NCBI RefSeq assembly: GCF_954871325.1 | Contig: NC_088777.1 | Span: 21,429,366-21,493,365 of the forward strand | Direction of reading: 5' to 3' | Source of the DNA: Gordionus sp. m RMFG-2023 | Lineage: Eukaryota; Nematomorpha; Gordioida; Chordodea; Parachordodidae | DNA: 64,000 bases | In this document: positions 1 through 11,126 of the stretch, piece by piece | Numbering within the stretch: position 1 is the first letter of the stretch | How the letters are laid out: each line of letters begins with the position of its first letter | Position numbers and translations under genes: made by a program | The notes under the pieces: model-generated | Told to the model about the DNA's origin: nothing | The model's input: only the letters and a program-made list of their open reading frames with translations | Database searches by the model: none

Positions 1-441
1 CAAAGCTACCAATCAATTTTCATATTTTAAGATTACTCTATCGCTTAATTAAAAAAGAAATAATGCTCAAAAAAATCTTCAATAGTCGAGAATAAATGCT
101 CAACGTTCAGAAAATACTTTTTTAGAAATATTTTTATTTTCGCGGCGTGGTTACTTTTGATAAATAAAATAAAAATTATTCGGGGAATTTTTCTCCGGGG
201 ATACATTTAAAATGGGGAATTTATTTCCGGGGGAATAATTTTCTATAGAAAATTTTTTCCGAGGATATTTTCCGCTTACCAAAAAATTAATAATTAACTA
301 AAAATATTTTAACTATTTGCAACCTTAAATAATAATATAATTATAAAATTAATACCAAATGATGCAACAGTACGTAACACCTTTTTAATCACTTTTAAAC
401 GCCATTATAACCCACTTTACAATTTATCACTATCAATAATC
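1..441. other. AT-rich flank with a CCCCGG-word fragment
   Basis: No gene is seen. Bases about 170-290 hold a fragment rich in CGGGGAA and TTTCCGGGG words, ending near TTTTCCGCTTACC. Related blocks lie at about 16.41-16.61 kb and 61.14-61.33 kb, so this is one end of a dispersed non-autonomous element. The rest is featureless AT-rich DNA. Confidence 0.4.
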
Positions 442-487
442 CCGGTGCAACGTTCTAAATAAATTCCGTTTTAAATAAATTCCAATT

Positions 488-775
488 TAGTGATATTGAC
501 ATTTATGATTGACATGTTAAGATTTAATATTATTATTTTTAGTGATATTGACATTTATGACTGACGCGCATATATTAAATATAATATTTTTAGTGATACT
601 GACATTTATGATTGACGTGTAAAGATCAAATATAATATTTTAGTGATATTGACATTTATGACTGACGTGTAAAGATTAAATATAATATTTTTAATAATAC
701 TGACATTTATGACTCATATGTAAAGATTAAATATAATATTTTTATTAATACAGACATTTATGAATGACGTGTATA
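488..775 (+). repeat. Subterminal tandem repeat, unit about 59 bp
   Basis: Five to six copies of a unit containing TTAGTGATATTGACATTTAT, then a GACGTGTAAAGATTAAATA segment. About one and a half inverted copies lie at 6660-6720 at the other end of the element, so this is a subterminal repeat of the 442-6775 transposon. Confidence 0.75.
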
Positions 776-1050
776 TAAAATGCAATATAAATAAGACATG
801 TGTTATAAAGATATGCAATATAAACAAGACGTACGATATAAACAAGACATGCGATATAAATAAGACATACAATATAAATAAGACATGCGTTATAAAGATG
901 TGCGGTGTAAATAAGACATGCGTTATGAAGATATGCGATATAAAGATATGGGATATAAATAAGATATACGGTATAAATAAGATATGCGATATAAATAAGA
1001 CATGCGTTATAAAGATGTGCGATGTAAATAAGACATGCGTTATAAAGATT
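776..1050 (+). repeat. Minisatellite of about 18 bp
   Basis: Imperfect copies of CGATATAAATAAGACATG and TGCGTTATAAAGATATG alternate for about 270 bases. It happens to stay open in one frame, but the product is only the repeat translated, so no gene is called. Confidence 0.75.
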
Positions 1051-1545
1051 AATTAAAATTTATTATGAGGTCAAAATGTTCGCGATAATTTCTTAAATAT
1101 ATATTCAAATTAAATTTTTTAATGTAACTTAATTTTTTAATTGGTGTGTAATATGCCCATTTATAAATGGTATGGATAATTATATTTGTTTGAAGCATAG
1201 TTGCCAATGCAACTATCTCCACCTCTGTTCCATAAGTTGCATTTTGAGCCATGCGTGTTCTCTCCAAATATTTGTCAACAGGTTCTCCCAAAAACCCCTC
1301 CATCTGCTCAACAATATCCTTGCTTCTCATAAAGAGAATGCATTGCTGTCTCAGAAAATCGTAGTGGCATTCGTCATCACAAACTTCTTTGTTTATACAT
1401 CTACAATAATGATTAACAATAATTTATTTTAAATATGTATACCTGAAGAGACAATTTCCATCACCAATAATCCGCTCGGTAGAAAAATTATCTCCCATTA
1501 CACCATTATCATTTTTTGGATATCTTTTCTTGATCGGAAAATGAA
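1049..1545 (-). CDS. OTU-family cysteine protease (transposon-borne), two exons
   Basis: Read on the minus strand, an upstream exon (about 1545-1443) ends in the OTU catalytic box GDGNCLFR, with Asp and Cys present. A 42-bp GT-AG intron (1442-1401) follows in correct phase. The second exon (1400-1049) reads through DFLRQQCILFM, VEQMEGFLGEPVDKYLE, YGTEVEIVALATMLQ and finishes with a YREHFDLI-type segment carrying the catalytic His. OTU proteases remove ubiquitin from proteins, and OTU domains are known passengers of several transposon families. Order and spacing of the D-C...H residues match the family and no stop lies in the spliced part. The N-terminal start is not fixed: the domain may belong to a longer protein whose earlier exons encode the integrase zinc-binding region at 1.94-2.65 kb. 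Substrate unknown. Confidence 0.7.
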
Positions 1546-1938
1546 AACAATTATGATATATATATCAATTTTTACCTGAGATTGAAGGGGACTATATTAA
1601 TTTTATTTATTATATTTTCAGATTATAAGTTTTAATTAGTAGATTATATGCAAATTATATTTTTATTTTGGAATGTTATATTAACCTTAAAGAAACTAAA
1701 AATGAATATATGATATATTTCTTGTAAAAAAATTCAATAAAATTTAAATGGTTCAATATATGAAACCAACATAACTAATAAAAACAAGTGCCACATACAT
1801 ATAAGCTATAATAGACAGACCATTAATAAGGCTACAATGAAAAATATAAAATACATAAACAAAAATTAGAAACAATTATAATGACCAAATTATAAAAATT
1901 TTCAAATTAAAAATTTGTTATGTAATCAACTTTAATAC

Positions 1939-2650
1939 CTTTGTTGGAATAGGAATTGAATGCAACTCATTGTTAGTTTTGTCAAATCTTGTGTTGCTAC
2001 GCTGGCAAATATCACAACATTTTACAAAATTAACCACATCCAATTTCATATTTGGCCACCAGAAGCTAAAAATATAATACACGATATAATAAATAGATTT
2101 ATTATGCAGAAATATTTTACCTACTAGTCAAGTTGCTGTGAGTCTTGGTGATACCAAAATAATCAGCTAAAGATTTTGCCTCATTAGTATCACATCCACT
2201 CCACTATAACTTCTTAAAGAAGTTAAACTCTTCTGTTACAATCTAAAATTGTTTCACTATTATAAAAATGGTGAAACAATTTATTATTGTGTATTATATT
2301 TAAAAATATATTATTGATCATATAATATTATAATTTTTATATATTTTACCTATCAGCCAATTTGCTGTAAGTCTTGGTGATGCCAAAATGGGCAGCAAGA
2401 GATATTGCTGACACAATAGTATCACATCCACTGTGAACCATTTGAAGAAGTTGAATTCTTCGGTCAAGGTCCAAAACAACTTAACCATTATGAGAATGGT
2501 GATGCATTTTACCCTTACAAATTTTATATCTCGAGGCCTGAACTCGCAGATTGCGTCTTAAGCCTTTATTGGAAGACATAGATGATGGATATTTTTGGTA
2601 AAGGATATAATCCTGTATCTCATCGAATTCTATTAAAATGAATAGAAATA
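1939..2650 (-). pseudogene. Integrase-type H2C2 zinc-binding region with a duplicated exon
   Basis: On the minus strand an exon (about 2640-2350) reads DEIQDYILYQKYPSS, then RRIQLLQMVHSGCDT and HFGITKTYSKL, the two-His half of an integrase zinc finger. It carries one internal stop (NG then TAA, near 2485). A GT donor at 2349 follows. A second, diverged copy of the 3' half of that exon lies at about 2230-2121. A 55-bp intron (2120-2066) then leads to FWWPNMKLDVVNFVK and CCDICQRSNTRFDKT (2065-1939), the two-Cys half, ending in a good GT donor. The pattern matches the Gypsy-like integrase N-terminus used by Ginger DNA transposons. The catalytic DDE core is missing downstream. Confidence 0.6.
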
Positions 2651-3599
2651 TACTAAACAAAATTTATTTACTTGATTTATCGTCTTTCGTCATTTGATTG
2701 GAGAAACAAAGGATAATTTTGGTATCAAATACAACTGAATGAATAAAAAAATAATATATATAATAAATGACCCAAAAACATATCCAAAAATTTAATTTAT
2801 AGTATTCAATGAAAATAAAGAATATTTCAGTGTATTTAGGCAATCATTTTGTTTGCAAACTGAAATTTATCTTATAGGGTATACTTAAAATAAATAAATA
2901 TTCTATTAAAATTGCTAAAATTTATTATTAGAAAAATTTACAATCATTTACTTTGCAAAGTTGAGTATTGGTAGAATAATAGGTTTTTATGCCATTTAAT
3001 ATACTTTATCTAAAATTAAAAAGCAGTTTCATAGTGGAGACGGATCCGATTTCACGTCAAAACATCTGATTTGACGGCGTCCGACAAGGCTTTCATAGTG
3101 ATTTTTTTTTAACGTTTCAACTTAAAACAGATTAGACATTATTTTATTTTTTAAAATGAACCAATATTCTCTATTTAAATTATATATGATATATGATCTC
3201 TTATTCAAGAAAGAAAAAAATATAGTAAATTCAAAAAGGAGGAAGGAGGGAGCATATTTTACTTTGCTGCCAAAATTACTTATAGATGACCTCAAGTTTT
3301 ATAATTACATGTGTATGAAAAAAGTGAGTATATTTTTATATATAGTATTTTCACTTTAAAAAATAGATCTTATTAAAAATAAAATTACAAAAAAGAAAAC
3401 TATATAAATTTATTAAAATTAGTTTATTATATATATATATATATTAAATTAATTTTATAATTAATATTGAGATATAACCCTAATATTACATATAATAAGA
3501 ATGAATATTTACAATAATTAATATAACATTTAATAATATTATAATAATTAGGCATTTAAAAATCATTTTTATGCTAATTTCTTGATACTTCATTTGATC

Positions 3600-4130
3600 T
3601 AGATACCTAGCAACTGGTAATTCATATGTCACCTTGTCATATTCTCATAAACTTGGGGTATCAACTATAAAACTAATAATAGGAGAAAATACAAAAGCTA
3701 TATGGGATATTATTCAACCCATCCATATGAAGGTCCCAACATTGGAGATGTTTGAGGAAGTTGCTAAGGGCTTTGATGAAAGGTGGAACTTCCCAAACTG
3801 TATAGGTTTAAATTTTATTTATATCAAACAAAAGATAATTATATTTTTTATTTTATTATTTCATACTATATTATTATGTTAATATTTTATAAGGTGCCAT
3901 TGATGGGAAACATTGTAAAACAAAAAAGTCTCCATATTCTTGAACCCAATTTTATAATTACAAGCATGGATTTTCAATAATCCTTCAAGCATTGGTGGAT
4001 CATAATGGCAAATTTATGGTTATAGATGTTGGCACTTATGGAAGCCAAAATGAAAGAAAATTTAAATATAATAAGTTTTGATCTTGTTGGTTCAAATTAT
4101 CCTTTATGGAACCAACAGAGTATTAAAAAT
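3600..4130 (+). pseudogene. Harbinger DDE nuclease (DDE_Tnp_4), partial
   Basis: A first exon reads SYSHKLGVSTIKLIIGENT and PTLEMFEEVAKGFDERWNF up to 3805. An 88-bp GT-AG intron (3806-3893) joins it in phase to GAIDGKHCKTKKSPYS, the first catalytic Asp motif. ALVDHNGKFMVIDVGTYGSQ follows, the second motif. One in-frame TGA sits at 3941-3943. After about 4075 the frame loses similarity, so the C-terminal third with the third acidic residue is not visible. N-terminal exons before 3600 were not recognised. The nuclease cuts the transposon ends in the nucleus. Confidence 0.75.
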
Positions 4131-4751
4131 AGTTCTGATAAAAATAAAAATATAAGAAACTTATTTAGCAATTATTTTAATAATAGACATTTGCCCTGGC
4201 AAACTAATATATTAAATTAATATTTATTTTTTCAATATTTTGATTTTATATGTATTAAATTTCTTTATATTTTTTTGGTATATATTTTCTTTTTATAAAA
4301 ATACAAGAACTTGTTCATAAAATAATTATTTTGTACCAATTTCCCATGTTTTTGTTTAATATATTCTTAAAAAAAATTTATACATGTAAATAAATATTAT
4401 CAGCTATTTTATTAAATTTAAATACTTGGTGAATGGGTAATAAGATTTATTAGAAATTGATACTGAGGTCTGTATTACTACTGATTTTTGAATGTGACAT
4501 TTTTTTAAAGAAGCTTATATAAGAAAAGGATCCTGAGTGTAAATATCTTGCCTACTTAGTAAGCCTTGACTAATCAAATTTATTTTTATCAAACCTTTCC
4601 TGATATGGTACTTAAAATGATATAATTATAGGTCAGGCTAAGTTTAAAAAGCACAAAGCAAATATTTATTATTTTGTAATAAAAAAATTATAATATGTTT
4701 AACAATTATAATATATTTATTTAAAAATATAAATATTAAAAAATATATAAT

Positions 4752-5582
4752 TTATTTTTTTAATTGACTTTTATATAAAAAAATCATTTGCATAATGTTC
4801 ATTTTCACTTTATCTTTGTGATCCTGTGGTAAAGATGACAATTCTTCATCTATAAATTTAGCAAAATCACCTAAAAATATAAAACAAAGGTAATGAATGA
4901 TCATATTGTTTGCTCAATTATTGATAGTATTTAATTTAATTTAAAAAATTAAGTTTGCTCCTAAATAATTTTTCAAAGATATTGATTAACATTTTAATAC
5001 CAAATTTAAGAATTAAATAGTAAGCTTAATCTTTTTATCTAAATACTTAGATGAGATATATTAATACAATAAATTTAGCAAAATCACCTAAAAATATAAA
5101 ACAGAGGTAATGAATGATCATATTGTTTGCTCAATTATTGATAGTATTTAATTTAATTAAAAAAATTAAGTTTGCTCCTAAATAATTTTTCAAAGATATT
5201 GATTAACATTGTAATACCAAATTTAAGAATTAAATAGTAAGCTTAATCTTTTTATCTTAATACTTAGATGAGATATATTAATACAATAAATTTAACTCAT
5301 CACCTAAAAAATATAAAACAGAGGTAATGAATGATCATATTGTTTGATCAATTCTAAATATATATATAATTATTGAAAGTGTTCAATTTAATTAATAAAA
5401 TATATTCAAAAAAATTTATGTTATATTTATAAAGTTTTAATACCTGATTCACCAAATTGTAGGTCTAAATTTATCCAAAATTCTGATTTTTTGCGTGAAT
5501 CCTTGTAACTTTCATCAAATTTATCATATATAAATTTAGATCCTCTTACAGCTTCAATTAAATCTAACACATTAATTTTCAT
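4752..5582 (-). CDS. MADF/Myb-like DNA-binding protein of the Harbinger element
   Basis: Exon 1 (5582-5444) starts at ATG: MKINVLDLIEAVRGSKF, then YDKFDESYKDSRKKSEFW, a MADF-type helix-turn-helix start. A GT donor at 5443 leads across a 573-bp intron to exon 2 (4870-4752), GDFAKFIDEELSSLPQDH then a KVKMNIMQMIF tail and stop. The splice phase is correct and no stop interrupts the 85 codons. In Harbinger elements the second protein of this type brings the nuclease to the ends and into the nucleus. It faces the nuclease gene tail to tail. The protein is shorter than most Harbinger Myb-like proteins, so a missing upstream exon is possible. Confidence 0.68.
4855..5400. repeat. Tandem duplication of about 213 bp inside the MADF intron
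   Basis: The block AAAATCACCTAAAAATATAA with GGTAATGAATGATCATATTG recurs at about 4.86, 5.07 and 5.29 kb. Each copy carries the same 3' splice site, so the intron holds three acceptors, of which the one at 4871 gives the open reading frame. Confidence 0.75.
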
Positions 5583-6163
5583 TTTTAACATGAACAAGCT
5601 AAATTATTAGAAATAAAAAATTATATTTAGTTATTTTTAACAAGGTAGAGTAAAAGAGAAGATAAATGGAATAGTTATGATAAAATGCTATTATAATTAA
5701 TTCAAAAAATTCTATTAGTTTAATGTATATATGTATTATGATGTTTGAATATTAGAATTAAAATAAAATTCTATTTAGTTATGATAAATAAGCTTAGTTT
5801 TTTAACAAGGTATGTTACAAATAGAGAAGACAAATGGAAGAGTAAAATTTAACTCATCACCTAACTATTTAAAAAATTCTATGTTATATTTATAAAGTTT
5901 TAATACCTGATTCACCAAATTGTAAACCTAGATTTATCCATAATTTATAACTATAAAAAAATTATAAGTAACGTTATAACGCTTTATAAAATTTGCCGGA
6001 TCAAAAAGTCAAAATGTTTTGACTTCAAAATTTGCCGGATCCGTTTTCAAGACGGAAGGTATCGGAACGGACGCACTATGAACGTATATATCATTTTTAA
6101 TGAGATTGACTTTTGACGGAACGGATGTAAAAATCGGATCCGTCTCCACTATGAAAGCAGCCT

Positions 6164-6620
6164 AAGATATTAGAAGGATATATTATTTATTACTTTGCAA
6201 AATTTGTAGCCCAGCAATATTTACAATTGATCTTGATATAGTAGGTATACTCAAAATAATTAAATATTCTATTAAAATTGCTAAAATTTATTATTAGAAA
6301 AATTTACAGTCATTTACTTAAGATATTAGAAGGATATATTATTTACTACTTTGCAAAATTTGTAGCCCAGCAATATTTACAATTGATCTTGATATAGTAG
6401 GTATACTCAAAATAATTAAATATTCTATTAAAATTGCTAAAATTTATTATTAGAAAAATTTACAATCATTTACTTTGCAAAGTTGAGTATTGGTAGAATA
6501 ATAGGTTTTTATGCCATTTAATATACTTTATCTAAAATTGATTAAATTAAGATATTAGAAAGATATCTACTTTGCAAAATTTGTAAGACAGAAATATTTA
6601 CAATTGATCTTGATAGATTC
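6164..6620 (+). repeat. Tandem repeat, unit about 155 bp
   Basis: AAGATATTAGAAGGATATAT starts units at about 6.165 and 6.319 kb, and a diverged start recurs at about 6.55 kb. A further copy of part of the unit lies at 2.87-3.01 kb, left of the Harbinger element, so the Harbinger landed inside this array. Confidence 0.7.
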
Positions 6621-6775
6621 TTCATAAATCTGATTTATACGTACTCCCACTTCAATCAAATATGTCAATATCACTAAAATAAATAAGGTTAAATCTTAAC
6701 ATGTCAGTCATAAATGCCAATATCACTAAATTAGAATCTATTTAAATCGGGAGTTCATCTAAAACGTTACACCGG

Positions 6776-8040
6776 TACTCCAGCATATTTTCGCAAAAAA
6801 ATTACTCCACAAACCCCTGTGCTCTTAACAAATATACACTTCAATACAACAGCTAACCCACTGCCCTTAACAAACGTTAAGATTTTTTAAACTAAATAAA
6901 TATTAATATAGGAATAAAATTTTACCTTTTCAGTCACTTAACCAACTATTGCTTGTGCCCTTCTAGAATATCCATTTTAAGCAATTTCACGAATAATTTT
7001 TATTAAATTAAAATAAGTACATATAAAATTAAAAAATAAATAATATAGTTGATTAGTAATTTTAAACTCGGCTAATTACAATATTTATGCCTAAAAACGG
7101 TCTTTTTGTATCTTATAAATAAAAAACAATTCTCTAAAATATCACGACAAATCCTGAATCTTATAATCTAAATTCAAACAAGTGCGCCGATGTTATCAAA
7201 CCAATATTATTGCGCGTAATAAAATTATAAAGAAGCTTAAAAAAATATATATACAACAAAATATTAAAAAATATACCAATCTTGACATATATATAATAAC
7301 AAAGTCAGTAACGTTTTGTAATATTTTTCAAAGAGAATACAATTCGCATATTTTTAAGCGTGGGGATTAATATTACGAAAAAATTATACCCATATCTCCT
7401 ATACCTTTGGATTTAGACCTTATATTTTGGAAAATAATAAAAAATAGAGAGCATAAAATCCCCTCAAACAAGATATCAATATCTTGCAGTTTTCAATATA
7501 TTTATCTAATTACAAAAACTTACAAAATACATCAATTGATTGTATTTGCTCCAAGGTCATAACATTTATACATTTGTAAATAGAATTATTAAAATCAAAC
7601 TGAGCTATAATACTCTAAAATTGTTTTAGTAAAAATATCTTCTTCATAAAAACTATACAACATTTAAACAAGTGAAAAGACAATTTTAACAATAGATGTG
7701 AGGGAAGGGGCGATACAAATCGAGTTTGAAACAGTACAATTTGATCCAGTTTTAAAAATTGAAAAATGCCAAAATTGCAAAATAAGGAAGCTAACTTCAC
7801 GCTCTAATCTAAGTTTAAAATTTGATTTCCGAAATAAATAATTGAGATAAAAATAAATTTGAAGCATTAATAGGAAGAGAAAGATATTTTCTATCGTTGT
7901 TCATTAAGAAATTTAAAAAATTTTATTATGAGTGTTTTTATTTTTGGAAATGGTTAATAGCTGGTAAACGGTAATGGTACAAATCAAACTGAAAATGATA
8001 CAAATCATTCTCTATCGACCTATATACTTCTTATTTTAGG
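6776..8040. other. AT-rich spacer, no gene recognised
   Basis: Only short unsupported open frames are present. A minus-strand segment near 6.92-6.99 kb resembles a coding exon (GYSRRAQAIV) but holds stops and has no partner exons, so it is not called. Confidence 0.35.
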
Positions 8041-8234
8041 TCCGTGAAGTTGGTGGAACGATGTGAGGATCAATTAACAAAACCTATGCCAATATTTAGA
8101 GTCCTAATTGATCTTCAAACCAAGCATCAGCGGAATCAATGCATGAGTTATAAGCAAAATAAGGAAAGTGTGAAATTTTGAAGCTGGCGGAACGATTTGA
8201 GGATCAATTACCGAAACCTATACCATTGTGTAGC
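8041..8234 (+). repeat. Left half of a local repeat cut by the 26-kb insertion
   Basis: The block ends GAGGATCAATTACCGAAACC ... TGTGTAGC. Its continuation (TGTGTAGCCCATTAATTGAT and onward) starts at 34517. An uncut copy is at about 35.40-35.66 kb. Confidence 0.9.
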
Positions 8235-8935
8235 TAGTGTTGTTAAACGGCTAAGCCGCCACTCGAGTCGAGTTTTTAGTCGTAATAAACGGCTCAGCAT
8301 TGAGCAGCTCAATCAGCCGTTTGAGACGACTCCCGAGCCGAATCCTGAGCCGATTTTATATTTAAAAATATTTTATATATAAAAGAAAGATATCAAATTT
8401 ATAAAGAATTATACAAAGTTGTTAAAATATACTTTTTTTTATTATTTGGTGTTACTGAATTATATATTTTAACCGACCCATAACAGCTTTACCCCAAGGT
8501 GACATATATTATAAACATCGTTATTGCGTGGCTTCTAGTATAGCTATAGATGTCGGATAAATTTTATTTTATAACTAATACATTACATTAAGGAACATGT
8601 GTGCCAAATTTTGAATCTTGAGGATATGTATATTTTAGTAAAAGCAAAATATACTGGAGAATGATTTTTATATTTTTTGGGTAAAAAACATTTTGACAAA
8701 ATAGATAAAACCAGGTAAGTTTTTTAAAAGATGAACATAGGTAAGAAATTATTAAATATAAAAATTCATCTTCACACCAAATTTATAATCTTTGTGCTCA
8801 AGGGTTTAAAAGTTATTCGTGTTAACATTGTTACCCCGTCAATCGCTTTACCCCGGTCTCCCCTACATAGAGAAAATTTTTTAAGAGATATATAACATGA
8901 TATATCAAACTTTAAGATTAATTTATTAAATTCCT
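8235..8935 (+). repeat. Left inverted arm of the 26-kb element
   Basis: Pairs with 33570-34516 in reverse: for example the GGTCTCCCCTACATAGAGAA and ACCGACCCATAACAGC stretches. The outermost 130 bases carry ACTCGAGTCGAG, CGGCTCAGC and related words. Confidence 0.85.
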
Positions 8936-8996
8936 AGAAAAAAATATAATAAAAAAATATATAAAATTATTAAAAGTATGTATTATCTATATATAT

Positions 8997-9292
8997 AATA
9001 GCCGTAATCAAGAAATGAACGTTTTCGTATCTTGGTAATGTTAATTTTTTTTCTATCAACTTTCCTATCATCGTAACGTTAATTTTTTCACTTTCCTATC
9101 TCCTAATAATGTTAAAATTTTTTTTTTCTATCAACTTTCCTATCATCTTAATGTTAAATAAATCGAGGGCTATTATTATCTCGCTAATGTTAAAATTTTT
9201 TTTTAAAAATTTTTTATGGCAAAACCGGGATTCGAACTGGCGACCTATCGTTCGGAAGGCAAACGTTCTTTCCATTGAGCCCCCCCCTTTAA
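8997..9292 (-). mobile_element. tRNA-derived SINE, minus strand
   Basis: On the minus strand the head reads GGGGCTCAATGG (A-box-like) and, about 40 bases on, GTTCGAATCCCGG (B-box), ending TTTTGCCAT, like the 3' half of a tRNA. A body with three copies of GATAGGAAAGTTGATAG follows. The anticodon arm does not fold cleanly, so it is a SINE head and not a working tRNA gene. Confidence 0.65.
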
Positions 9293-11126
9293 TATATATT
9301 TGTATATATATATGAAACTTTTTTTTATAAAATTAACTTAATTTAATCGACAGCTTAGTAGGAAAATAATTTTTTCAAAAATGGATGTCGAAGCTTTTTC
9401 AAATCGGGCAATTTGATAGTCGTAAACATTACAAGTAGAGAAGAGCAAATAATAATATATATGAGAATGATATGATCTTTACAAATGGATGTGTCTGGAA
9501 AATAGTATTACTTAATGTATAGATAGAATTTTCTGTTTTTTAGGATTGATATTAAATACCAAATGATTATGAAAGGGGATATTAACAGGAGACAATGTAA
9601 TGTTCAGTACAACTCTTTTGAATATGATGGAACAAGAGTCAGGTTATCAAACTTTTTTTCTTGATGTCTCAGGTTAGTATTTACTTATTTCTTATAATTA
9701 CTTATTTTTTCAATATACTTTATTCATTTTTCATATTTATGTTTATTTACTTATTTCTTATATATACTTTATTTATTTTCATATTTATGCTTATTTACTT
9801 ATTTCTTGTATATACTTTATTTATTTTCAGATTTATGCTTTATTTTCATGTATATTTTTTCCTGTATATACCTCTTACATATATATACCTATGCTTTATC
9901 CATTTATGTATATTATTTTTATCTCTCATGTATATATTTCTCATATTTATGATGGGAAGGAATTAAATTCACTTAAGATTAATACAATAATTAGCTTTTG
10001 TGTCAGTAGATTAAACTTTATACTAGAAATTACTTTATTTACATAGCATTGAGACAAGTTTTGTCTACATCCCCTTATACTTAAACAATTTAAAACTTTA
10101 ACCTTAACAATAATCATAGCAATAACATAAAACATGTTAGTAGTTTTAAACTCTACATCCCCTTATACTTAAACGATTTGAAACTTTAACCTTAACATAT
10201 AATCATAGCAATAATATAAAACATGTTAGTAGTTTTAAACTTTTATACTAGGAATTATATTATTTATAATTGTTTTGAGACAAGTTTTGTCTACATCCCC
10301 TTATACTTAAACACTTTGAAACCTTCAATCTTAACATATAATCATAGCAACAATATAAAACACAAATTTAGGATCAGTTTACCATGCACCTGACTAATTT
10401 CTAGTCTTTCCTTAGGCAATAAACCCTTAAACATAAATTTACTTCCCTGGTCAACCTTTATAAAATCTTGAATTTTTATAAATCTCCTTTTACTTAGGTT
10501 ATTTTCTTATTGACTATTAAATATTTTTTATCCCCCTTATCCTTTAATACTTTTCTATAATTTATCGTCCATCTTTTAATAATTTGTTTCTTACCCCTTG
10601 GATAACTTATTATTCTTCCACCTCCATTTTGAAATTTTTCCCTCCCTTTTTATGACTTATTTTTACTTTTTATTTTATTTTATTTATTTCTAGTTTCCAC
10701 ATGGTTTTTGTTTTTCCCTTTCAAAATAAACTTTTTACATTTTACGCCCTCCATCTTTTAATAATTTTTGTTTTACCCCTTCTTGCATAACTTTTATTCT
10801 TTTCGTCACCATTTTAGATTTTTCCCTCCCTTTATTATTTATTTATTTTTCCCCTTTATTTTTTATTTTTGTCTCCTTCTAGTTTCCCACATGGGTTTAG
10901 CTTTTCCTTTAAAATAAATATGTAAATTTGTAAACAATTTTAAATAATACGAAATAGGATTTAATTGTTTTTTGGAAAATAAATTAGTATTGTTAAGATT
11001 TATAAACATGTATATCTCTCATGTTTCTAATTATTTTCATTGTGTTTTATTATAAACAAACTAAAAAATCATTAAAAAAAAACTTTAATAATTTTCTGCA
11101 AAAATTTTATTTCGCTAATTTTAAAC
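9293..11126. repeat. Tandem-repeat-rich spacer
   Basis: No gene. Three tandem blocks are seen: about 9.66-9.95 kb, a unit of about 53 bp (TTTATTTACTTATTTCTTAT); 10.03-10.37 kb, three copies of a 100-130 bp unit with CTACATCCCCTTATACTTAA; and 10.50-10.92 kb, two copies of a pyrimidine-rich unit of about 180 bp with TTTTCCCTCCC and TAGTTTCC-ACATGG. Confidence 0.6.

Larger units (their letters stand above)
3020..6162. mobile_element. PIF/Harbinger DNA transposon, about 3.1 kb
   Basis: The termini are inverted copies of GTTTCATAGTGGAGACGG / CTTTCATAGTGGAGACGG, with TAA on each outer side (3017-3019 and 6163-6165), the 3-bp duplication typical of Harbinger. Two genes converge inside it: a DDE nuclease on the plus strand (3.6-4.1 kb) and a MADF protein on the minus strand (5.58-4.75 kb). 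The two-gene layout is the hallmark of the superfamily. A copy of the host sequence without the insert is present nearby (TATACTTTATCTAAAATTG at about 6530), which confirms the left boundary. Confidence 0.82.
442..6775 (-). mobile_element. Ginger-like integrase-type DNA transposon, decayed and internally deleted
   Basis: The ends are inverted: CCGGTGCAACGTTCTA at the left and, read on the minus strand, CCGGTGTAACGTTTTA at the right, each followed by copies of the same repeat (TTAGTGATATTGACATTTAT). Inside, on the minus strand, are exons for an integrase-type H2C2 zinc-binding domain and, after it, an OTU cysteine protease. Integrase-related DNA transposons of the Ginger type are known to combine such domains. 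I see no DDE core between them, so the element looks non-autonomous. No clear target duplication could be read at the ends, so the exact limits are uncertain. A PIF/Harbinger element is inserted at 3020-6162. Confidence 0.45.

Noticed and set aside
760-1056. Open frame of 98 codons rich in NKTCDINKTY
   Set aside because: It is the 18-bp minisatellite read in frame; both strands and other frames look alike in composition.
442-6775. Polinton/Maverick as an alternative for the integrase-bearing element
   Set aside because: No polymerase, ATPase or capsid-type genes and far too short; Ginger-like fits better.
6920-6990. Minus-strand exon-like GYSRRAQAIV segment
   Set aside because: Two stops within 25 codons and no partner exons; evidence too thin.
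9225-9290. Possible tRNA gene on the minus strand
   Set aside because: A- and B-box-like blocks are present but the acceptor and anticodon arms do not pair well, and a SINE body follows; the second copy lacks the head.
9661-9966. Hydrophobic frame (YLFLIYTLFIFIFML)
   Set aside because: Translation of a T-rich 53-bp tandem repeat; no start context or family similarity.
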